Source of the DNA: JANNGC01 sp043758205
Lineage (GTDB): Bacteria; Verrucomicrobiota; Verrucomicrobiia; Limisphaerales; SIBH01
Direction of reading: 5' to 3'
NCBI GenBank assembly: GCA_043758205.1
Contig: JAYVNY010000167.1
Span: 1-8,395, forward strand
DNA length: 8,395 nt
Shown one piece after another: positions 1-4,935 of this stretch. The notes under the pieces are model-generated. The model did no database searches and had not been told where the DNA came from. It worked only from the letters and a program-made list of their open reading frames with translations. Position 1 is the stretch's first letter. Each line of letters starts with the position of its first letter. Made by a program: the position numbers and the translations under genes.

Positions 1-128
1 GCGCGCGGAGCGACGACGCCCTACCAGTTCTGGATTGGCTCACGCTCGCTGGCAAAGAACGGTGTCCAAGCGCGCGCTCTCAACCTTTCATCTCAAATTT
101 TTTCTCCCCGCCTTCATTTCACAAACCC
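1..128. other. Upstream non-coding segment
   Basis: No gene can be supported here. All three forward frames are open for most of this stretch, but none gives a protein I recognise. On the minus strand the text runs through CCAGAACTGGTAGGGCG, with a short CCAG-tt-CTGG palindrome at about 24-33. CTACCAG also occurs in the repeat-like intergenic DNA at about 3848-3852 and in the hairpins at 4731-4770, so this may be a fragment of a dispersed intergenic repeat. No clear promoter or ribosome binding site precedes the gene at 129. Confidence 0.3.
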
Positions 129-1328
129 ATGAAAACACTTCTCACCTGCGCCGCGTTGCTTGGCTCCCTCACCTTCGCCAGCGCGGACTGGCGGCAGTTC
201 CGCGGCCCGAACGGCAATGGCGTGGTCAACGATCCCGCGCTGCCCACGCAGCTCGACACGAAGAACATTCACTGGGCGATTGATCTGCCGGGGCGCGGCT
301 TGAGCAGCCCCATCATCGTGGGCGACCGCGTGTATCTGACCGCCGCGAGCGGGCCCAAGCAGGATCGCCTGCACGTCCTTTGCTTCCGCGCGAAGGACGG
401 GAAAAAACTTTGGGAACGCCAGTTCCGCGCCACGGGCCGCACGATGTCGCACGAGAAAACCTGCGTGGCCGCGCCCACGCCGGTCAGCGATGGCGAGCGC
501 ATCTTCGCCTTCTTTTCCTCGAACGACGTGCTCTGCCTCGACCTTGACGGCAATCTGCTCTGGCTGCGCGGACTCACGCATGATTATCCGAACGCCAGCA
601 ACAGCCTCGGCATGTCGTCGTCGCTCACCGTGGCGGACGGCGTGCTGATCACAATGGTGGAAAACGACAGCGAATCCTTCACCGCCGGACTTGACGCGAA
701 GACGGGCGTGAACCGTTGGAAGCTCGCCCGTCCGAAGATGGCGAACTGGACTTCGCCCGTGCTGCTCGAAGTGAAGGGCCAGCCCACGCTCGCCATTCTG
801 CAATCGGGCAAAGGCCTCAGCGCCGTGGAGCCAAAGACCGGCCGCATCGTGTGGGAATACGGCGACGGCGCTTCGACCATTCCCTCCGCGACGCCGAGCG
901 ACGGCGTGCTCTACGTGCCGTCGAAAGGCGTGACCGCGCTGGAACCGTCAGCGGAAGGCAATTCTCCGAAGCAGCTCTGGCGCAACGGCCAGTTCGCCCC
1001 GGCCACGGCGAGCGCGGTGATCCTGAACCAAAAAGTGTTCACGCTGAATGGCGCGGGTGTGCTCACGGCGGGCGATGTGAAGGACGGCGCGCGGCTCTGG
1101 CAATTGCGGCTCAAGGGACCGTTCAGCGCCACGCCGGTCGGCAGCGGCACGCATCTCTACTGCGTGAACGAGAAGGGCGTGCTGCAAGTCGTGGACACCG
1201 TCGCGCCGCAGGGAGCCGTGGTCAGCGAACTGGATTTGGGCAAGGTCATTCTCAGCACGCCGTCCATCAGCGACGGCGCGGTCTATGTACGGAGCGACGG
1301 CAAGCTCTGGAAGCTCGGCAAGTCGTAG
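129..1328 (+). CDS. Secreted PQQ-like beta-propeller repeat protein
   Basis: A 399-residue exported beta-propeller of the PQQ-like/BamB-like fold. Residues 1-19 form a signal peptide (Lys3, a hydrophobic stretch, then ASA before DWRQF), which fixes the ATG start even though no Shine-Dalgarno is visible. The mature N-terminus has the DWRQFRGPNGNG motif that I associate with planctomycete and verrucomicrobial PQQ-like proteins. Blade signatures recur: GDRVYLTAAS, DGKKLWERQF, GNLLWLRG, TGVNRWKL, TGRIVWEYG and GARLWQLRL, with the tryptophan-docking pattern. The length of about 400 residues suits a single propeller without a fused catalytic domain. I see no dehydrogenase metal/PQQ site or cytochrome CxxCH, so a structural or binding role in the periplasm is more likely than PQQ catalysis. 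The fold is well supported; the function is unknown. Confidence 0.9.
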   Translation: MKTLLTCAALLGSLTFASADWRQFRGPNGNGVVNDPALPTQLDTKNIHWAIDLPGRGLSSPIIVGDRVYLTAASGPKQDRLHVLCFRAKDGKKLWERQFRATGRTMSHEKTCVAAPTPVSDGERIFAFFSSNDVLCLDLDGNLLWLRGLTHDYPNASNSLGMSSSLTVADGVLITMVENDSESFTAGLDAKTGVNRWKLARPKMANWTSPVLLEVKGQPTLAILQSGKGLSAVEPKTGRIVWEYGDGASTIPSATPSDGVLYVPSKGVTALEPSAEGNSPKQLWRNGQFAPATASAVILNQKVFTLNGAGVLTAGDVKDGARLWQLRLKGPFSATPVGSGTHLYCVNEKGVLQVVDTVAPQGAVVSELDLGKVILSTPSISDGAVYVRSDGKLWKLGKS

Positions 1329-1488
1329 GAAAATTTGGGCCGAGGCGCGAAGCGCGCGTGGCTGCTCTTGGTCGTGCCGCGAACGCAGGAGCTGATCTTC
1401 CTGCTGGAGAAAGATGATCGAATCCTCCCCGTCTGCACTGAGCGACGAGGTTTGACAGGCCGCGCGTCGCACGGCACAAACTCGGCGC
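1329..1488. other. Intergenic region between PQQ-like gene and terC
   Basis: 160 bases with no supported gene. There are short hairpins: GCAGGA at 1385-1390 with TCCTGC at 1399-1404, and GTGCCG at 1374-1379 with CGGCAC at 1472-1477. The last 40 bases hold a promoter-like pair for the downstream gene. I looked for the conserved boxes of the manganese-sensing yybP-ykoY riboswitch, which often precedes terC-family genes, and did not find them. Confidence 0.4.
1452..1480 (+). promoter_or_regulatory. Candidate sigma70-type promoter for terC-family gene
   Basis: A perfect -35 hexamer TTGACA (1452-1457), then a 17-base spacer, then CACAAA (1475-1480), which matches the -10 consensus at three of six positions. 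Transcription would start near 1487, only a couple of bases before the ATG at 1489, implying a leaderless or nearly leaderless mRNA. This agrees with the absence of a Shine-Dalgarno. The -10 is weak, so this is a candidate only. Confidence 0.35.
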
Positions 1489-2247
1489 ATGGAATGGCTC
1501 AACTGGCTCAGTTCACCCGAAGCGTGGATCAGTCTCGTGACCCTCACGGTCCTGGAGATTGTGCTCGGTATTGATAACATCGTCTTCATCTCCATTCTTG
1601 CCGGCAAGCTCCCCGGGCCTCAGCGGAAGAAGGCCCGGCAGCTCGGACTCACGCTCGCGCTCGGCACGCGCATCCTGCTCCTGTGCGGCCTGGCCTGGAT
1701 GGTTCAGTTGACGAAGCCGCTCTTCTCGCTGCCGATCTTCGGCAAGGAGTGGGGTTTGTCCGGACGCGATTTGATCCTGCTCACCGGCGGACTGTTCCTG
1801 CTCTACAAGAGCACGCACGAGATTCACGAGAAATTGGAAGGGGCGGATGGCGAGAAATCGGAGCGCGTGGCGCCCAGTTTTTCCTCGGTCATTTTTCAAA
1901 TCCTGCTCCTCGACATCGTCTTCTCTCTGGACTCGGTGATCACGGCCGTGGGCATGGCGAATCATTTGCCGGTCATGATCATCGCGGTCGTTCTGGCCGT
2001 CGGTTTTATGCTGTTGATGGGCGGCAAGATCAGCGGGTTCGTCGAGAGGCATCCGACGATCAAGATGTTGGCGCTCAGCTTCCTGCTCCTCATCGGCGTG
2101 GCGCTGGTCGCCGAGGCGTTTCACCGCGAGATTCCGAAGGGCTACATTTATTTCGCGATGGCCTTCAGCGTGGGCGTGGAGATGTTGAACCTGAAGATGC
2201 GGAAAAGGTCGAAGAAGCCCGTGGAACTCCACCAGCCGTATCGCTGA
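1489..2247 (+). CDS. TerC family integral membrane protein (YgdQ/YoaE type)
   Basis: A 252-residue polytopic inner-membrane protein of the TerC family, whose characterised members are linked to manganese or other metal export and tellurite resistance. The two family hallmarks are present: VLEIVLGIDNIVFISILA (Asp29, Asn30 in the first membrane segment) and LLDIVFSLDSVITAVGM (Asp142, Asp148), the acidic residues expected to line the metal pathway. The pattern VQLTKPLFS, SGRDLILLTGGLFLLYKS, NHLPVM, HPTIKMLALSFLLLIG and PKGYIYFAMAFSVGVEMLN closely follows Escherichia coli YgdQ/YoaE as I remember them. It stops after the TerC domain with a basic tail and lacks the CBS/transporter-associated domains of YoaE, so it is the short YgdQ-like form. 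The start is the ATG just before the first hydrophobic segment, with no Shine-Dalgarno. The substrate is inferred, not shown. Confidence 0.93.
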   Translation: MEWLNWLSSPEAWISLVTLTVLEIVLGIDNIVFISILAGKLPGPQRKKARQLGLTLALGTRILLLCGLAWMVQLTKPLFSLPIFGKEWGLSGRDLILLTGGLFLLYKSTHEIHEKLEGADGEKSERVAPSFSSVIFQILLLDIVFSLDSVITAVGMANHLPVMIIAVVLAVGFMLLMGGKISGFVERHPTIKMLALSFLLLIGVALVAEAFHREIPKGYIYFAMAFSVGVEMLNLKMRKRSKKPVELHQPYR

Positions 2248-2271
2248 CCCGGCGAACTGGTTTCCAAACGG

Positions 2272-2293
2272 GCGCCAATTTGCAAATCGGCGC
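2272..2293. terminator. Candidate bidirectional terminator hairpin
   Basis: GCGCC (2272-2276) pairs with GGCGC (2289-2293). After an A-C mismatch, the inner self-complementary ATTTGCAAAT extends the stem. It sits in the 55-base gap between the convergent terC-family and DUF1501 genes, where a shared terminator would be expected. There is no flanking T run, so intrinsic termination is uncertain. Confidence 0.35.
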
Positions 2294-2302
2294 GCACAGG
2301 TT

Positions 2303-3742
2303 TCAGGCCAGCACGCCCTTCACCACCTGGCCCGCCACGTCCGTCAGCCGGAAGTCGCGGCCGTTGTAGCGGTAGGTGAGCTTTTCGTGATCGAAGCCGA
2401 GCAGCGCCAGCAGCGTGGCGTGGAGATCGTGGACGTGAACTTTGTCCGTGATGGCCGCGCCGCCGAACTCATCCGTCGCGCCGTGGACGTAGCCGCCTTT
2501 CACGCCGCCACCCGCGAGGACAGTGGTGAATGCCTTGTTGTTGTGGTCGCGTCCGGGATTGTCGTTGCCATTCCGATCCTTCACCGGCTTGCGGCCAAAC
2601 TCTCCGCCCCACATGACGATGGTTTCATCGAACAAGCCGCGCTTCTTCAAGTCGGTGAGGAACGCCGCGAACGGCTGATCAATCTCGCGCGCCTTCTGCG
2701 GCAGACGATCCTCGATGTCCTGATGATGATCCCAGCCGCCCGCCCAGACCTGCACGAAACGTACCCCGCGCTCGATGAGTCGGCGCGTGATGAGCAGTTG
2801 ATTGCCCTGACTGGTGTTGCCGTAAGCCGCGCGCGTCTCGGCGGATTCCTTCGAAATGTCAAAGGCGTCCGTGGCCTCGGTCTGCATCTTGAAAGCCATC
2901 TCGTAGGCTTCGAGGCGCGCTTCGAGCTGCGCTTCCTTCTGGAGATTCTGACTGTGCAACTCGTTCAACTTGTGGACGAGATCGAGCTGACGCCGCTGCT
3001 CGGGCAGCACCGTGTATTGGTTGCGAATGTTTTTGATCAACTGATCCACGTTCGTGACCTGCGTATTGATCCCCACGCCTTGGAACACGCCGGGGAGAAA
3101 AGAGGAACTCCAGTTGGAACTGCCGCCAATGGGCGGGCCGCCGGGCCGCAACGACACGAAGCCCGGCATGTTCTGATTCTCGCTGCCGAGTCCGTAAAGC
3201 ACCCACGAGCCGATGCTCGGCCGCGCCACGCGCAGCGAGCCGGTGTTCATGAAAACGGTCGCCACGTCGTGCGCGGGAATGTCCGTGTAGCAGGAACGGA
3301 TGATGGAAAGCTCGTCCACATGCTCGGCGAGTTTCGGAAACACTTCGCTGACTTCGATGCCGGACTTGCCGTGCTTGCTGAACTTGAAGGGCGAGGCCAT
3401 CGCCACGCCGCCTTGTCCGGGGATGGTCTGGCCGTCGTGCTTCGCCAGTGCCGGCTTCGGATCCCAGGTGTCCACATGCGACGGTGCGCCCTGCGCGAAA
3501 ATGTGAACGACATGCTTGGCCTTGGCGGGAAAGTGCGGCTTCTTCGGTGCGAGCGGATTCATCATCTCGGCGGCCATCGCTTCGGCAGGCGACAGCAGCG
3601 AGCCACCGAACAGAGAGGCGAGACTGAGCGCGCCGAAGCCCATGCCGGCGCGCTGGAGGAATTTGCGGCGCATGAGAAAGAAGTCTTCGGGCTGCGCCGA
3701 ATGTTGCGCGCGGTATTCGTCGTTCGTTTTCATGACATCCAA
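2303..3742 (-). CDS. DUF1501 domain-containing protein with Tat-type signal
   Basis: A 479-residue exported protein of the DUF1501 family, which has an alkaline phosphatase/sulfatase-like fold and is very abundant in Planctomycetes and Verrucomicrobia. Family blocks occur in order: RRKFLQRAG plus a hydrophobic stretch (residues 25-50, twin-arginine signal), SHVDTWDPK (88-96), GFVSLRPGGPPIGGSSNW (about 194-211), AGGWDHH (334-340), WGGEFGR (378-384), GRDH (397-400), HDLHATLLALLG (438-449) and GRDFRLTDV (461-469). The length is normal and the protein is complete. Two starts lie close together (Met1 and Met4), and Met24 directly before the twin arginine is a third; no Shine-Dalgarno decides among them. 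Genes of this family usually sit beside a DUF1549/DUF1553 cytochrome-like partner, which is absent here, so this copy stands alone. The enzymatic activity is unknown. Confidence 0.92.
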   Translation of the reverse strand: MDVMKTNDEYRAQHSAQPEDFFLMRRKFLQRAGMGFGALSLASLFGGSLLSPAEAMAAEMMNPLAPKKPHFPAKAKHVVHIFAQGAPSHVDTWDPKPALAKHDGQTIPGQGGVAMASPFKFSKHGKSGIEVSEVFPKLAEHVDELSIIRSCYTDIPAHDVATVFMNTGSLRVARPSIGSWVLYGLGSENQNMPGFVSLRPGGPPIGGSSNWSSSFLPGVFQGVGINTQVTNVDQLIKNIRNQYTVLPEQRRQLDLVHKLNELHSQNLQKEAQLEARLEAYEMAFKMQTEATDAFDISKESAETRAAYGNTSQGNQLLITRRLIERGVRFVQVWAGGWDHHQDIEDRLPQKAREIDQPFAAFLTDLKKRGLFDETIVMWGGEFGRKPVKDRNGNDNPGRDHNNKAFTTVLAGGGVKGGYVHGATDEFGGAAITDKVHVHDLHATLLALLGFDHEKLTYRYNGRDFRLTDVAGQVVKGVLA

Positions 3743-3791
3743 GGTTACGGCACTGGACGAGATGAAGTTGAGAAAGGTTTCCGACCAGCCC

Positions 3792-3819
3792 GGCGCGCGG
3801 ACTTTCCAGTCCGCAGCAA
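3792..3819. repeat. Hairpin repeat, copy 1 (GCGGACT-stem)
   Basis: A perfect 7-base stem, GCGGACT (3797-3803) with AGTCCGC (3808-3814), and loop TTCC (GGAA on the minus strand). Together with its flanks it forms a 28-base unit that is repeated in inverted orientation at 3873-3900. It lies in the divergent gap between the DUF1501 and zinc-ribbon genes. Confidence 0.75.
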
Positions 3820-3872
3820 GTCACGAAAGTCAGGCGGTGTTGTTCCCTACCAGCGCCTCCCGTCATGGCATG

Positions 3873-3900
3873 TTGCTGCGGACAGGAATGTCCGCCCGCC
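3873..3900. repeat. Hairpin repeat, copy 2 (GCGGACA-stem), inverted relative to copy 1
   Basis: A perfect 7-base stem, GCGGACA (3878-3884) with TGTCCGC (3889-3895), and loop GGAA. It matches the reverse complement of 3792-3819 at 25 of 28 bases. Two of the three differences are a compensatory pair that keeps the stem intact (T-A in copy 1, A-T in copy 2). Confidence 0.75.
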
Positions 3901-3911
3901 GTTACGGACGG

Positions 3912-3940
3912 TTGAACCCTCCACGCCGTTCCGTCATAAC
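3912..3940 (+). promoter_or_regulatory. Candidate promoter for zinc-ribbon gene
   Basis: TTGAAC (3912-3917), a 17-base spacer, and CATAAC (3935-3940), each matching the sigma70 consensus at four of six positions. Predicted transcription would begin at about 3947, beside the ATG at 3948, giving a leaderless message. The same stretch can fold as an imperfect hairpin (GTTACGGACGG at 3901-3911 with CCG-TTCCG-TAAC within 3926-3940, with bulges). Promoter and hairpin may therefore overlap. Confidence 0.35.
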
Positions 3941-3947
3941 CTCCGCG

Positions 3948-4577
3948 ATGGCCGAAACGAAGTTTCTCAAATGCCCGTGTGATCATTGCGGCGGACACAT
4001 CGAATTCCCCGCCGACGGCATCGGGGCGACCATTCCTTGCCCGCACTGCGCGCGGCCCACGGAACTCGCGCTGGAGATTCCCGCCCACCTGATTCAACGC
4101 CCCGGACGCGGACGGAACTGGTTTATCGCCGGCACGATCATTCTCGTCGTTGGAGTTGTGGCCAGCGTCGCCATCCTGATCACGGCACAACGCCTGATGA
4201 AAAAGACGCGCGATAAAAATGAGGCGTTCCGCAGCCGCGTGTCGCCGTTGGTTCGCACCAACGCGGCAACCAGAAGCACAGCACCGTCCGCGCCCACCCT
4301 GCTCATCAACGAATTTTCCTCCTCACCCGTGACTATCGAGAAAGCAGCGGGCAGTTCCATCGCCTACGCCACCGGCACGTTGAAAAATGAGACGGATCGA
4401 CAACGCTTCGGCGTGAGTGTGGAGTTGGAAGTCTTCGACCGCGCCGGAAACAAGTTCGGCACCGCAAAGGACTCCGCGCAGATCATCGAACCGCGCGGCG
4501 AGTGGAAATTCCGCGCCTTGATCGTCCCGAAGAACGCGGCCTCCGCGCGCGTGGCGGACGTGAAGGAGCAGAAGTGA
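3948..4577 (+). CDS. Zinc-ribbon, single-TM protein with FxLYD-like C-terminal domain
   Basis: A 209-residue protein of unknown function in three parts. Residues 1-40 hold a cysteine knuckle, CPCDHC (Cys9, Cys11, Cys14) and CPHC (Cys31, Cys34), separated by the GGHIEFPADGIG linker typical of small zinc ribbons. Residues about 58-80 are one strongly hydrophobic membrane segment (WFIAGTIILVVGVVASVAIL) followed by basic KK and R residues. A Ser/Thr/Ala/Pro-rich linker follows, then residues about 124-205 form a beta-rich domain with GTLKNETDRQRFGVSVELEV and FDRAGNKFGTA, like FxLYD-type domains. The open frame runs further upstream, but that part is antisense to the DUF1501 gene. I chose ATG 3948 because the zinc ribbon begins immediately after it. 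Topology is probably cytoplasmic ribbon and extracytoplasmic FxLYD domain. Function is not assigned. Confidence 0.85.
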   Translation: MAETKFLKCPCDHCGGHIEFPADGIGATIPCPHCARPTELALEIPAHLIQRPGRGRNWFIAGTIILVVGVVASVAILITAQRLMKKTRDKNEAFRSRVSPLVRTNAATRSTAPSAPTLLINEFSSSPVTIEKAAGSSIAYATGTLKNETDRQRFGVSVELEVFDRAGNKFGTAKDSAQIIEPRGEWKFRALIVPKNAASARVADVKEQK

Positions 4578-4632
4578 ATGGAACCGCGCCATCTCCGGTG
4601 ATTTCTTCGCAGACCGCGCAATAATCACTTCC
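4578..4632. other. Short spacer after zinc-ribbon gene
   Basis: Fifty-five bases between the stop codon and the left end of the composite repeat block. I see no gene, promoter or hairpin in it. Confidence 0.3.
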
Positions 4633-4661
4633 TCAATCCTGAAAGGATTGAATCCATCAGT

Positions 4662-4693
4662 CCAGGGTTGCCGAGTCCGCGAGGCTACCCTGG
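4662..4693. repeat. Hairpin A of composite element
   Basis: CCAGGGT (4662-4668) pairs perfectly with ACCCTGG (4687-4693). After a T-T mismatch the stem continues with GCC (4670-4672) and GGC (4683-4685) around a loop of about ten bases. Confidence 0.7.
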
Positions 4694-4730
4694 ATGATTG
4701 GTTCCGAACTCCGAAATCGGAACGGGTGGA

Positions 4731-4747
4731 ACGGGCTACCAGCCCGT
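4731..4747. repeat. Hairpin B, GGCTACCAGCC core
   Basis: ACGGGCT (4731-4737) and AGCCCGT (4741-4747) form a perfect 7-base stem with loop ACC. The 11-base centre GGCTACCAGCC is shared with hairpins C and D. Confidence 0.75.
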
Positions 4748-4749
4748 CC

Positions 4750-4770
4750 CGCCCGGCTACCAGCCGGGCG
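4750..4770. repeat. Hairpin C, GGCTACCAGCC core
   Basis: CGCCCGGCT (4750-4758) and AGCCGGGCG (4762-4770) form a perfect 9-base stem with loop ACC. The outer stem bases differ from hairpin B but remain fully paired. Confidence 0.8.
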
Positions 4771-4831
4771 GAATGGGAGGGAGCTTAGTTTGGAACTGAT
4801 CGCCTGAGACTTTTCCACATCCACCCCCGTT

Positions 4832-4854
4832 CCGCGCGGCTGGTAGCCGCGCGG
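4832..4854. repeat. Hairpin D, same core in reverse orientation
   Basis: CCGCGCGGCT (4832-4841) and AGCCGCGCGG (4845-4854) form a perfect 10-base stem with loop GGT. The centre GGCTGGTAGCC is the reverse complement of the core in hairpins B and C. Confidence 0.8.
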
Positions 4855-4874
4855 CACAGGCCAGTGGCCTGTGC
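4854..4874. repeat. Hairpin E of composite element
   Basis: GCACAGGCC (4854-4862) and GGCCTGTGC (4866-4874) form a perfect 9-base stem with loop AGT. It directly abuts hairpin D and shares base 4854. Confidence 0.75.
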
Positions 4875-4935
4875 TACCCCGGCCGCTGCGCCGCCGCCAC
4901 TTCGGAGTTCGGGATTATCTGAATCCTTTCAGGAT

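Noticed and set aside
1329..1488. Manganese (yybP-ykoY) riboswitch before the TerC gene
   Set aside because: The conserved boxes are absent, and the best promoter starts transcription at the ATG, leaving no leader.
3516..3947. Upstream extension of the zinc-ribbon frame (144 extra codons)
   Set aside because: The extension runs antisense through the DUF1501 start and the hairpin repeats and has no recognisable domain. The zinc ribbon begins directly after ATG 3948.
2387..3982. Very long forward open frame (531 codons) opposite the DUF1501 gene
   Set aside because: It is antisense to a gene with clear family motifs. The translation is rich in Arg, His, Gly and Ala with no recognisable domain, as expected for a shadow frame in GC-rich DNA.
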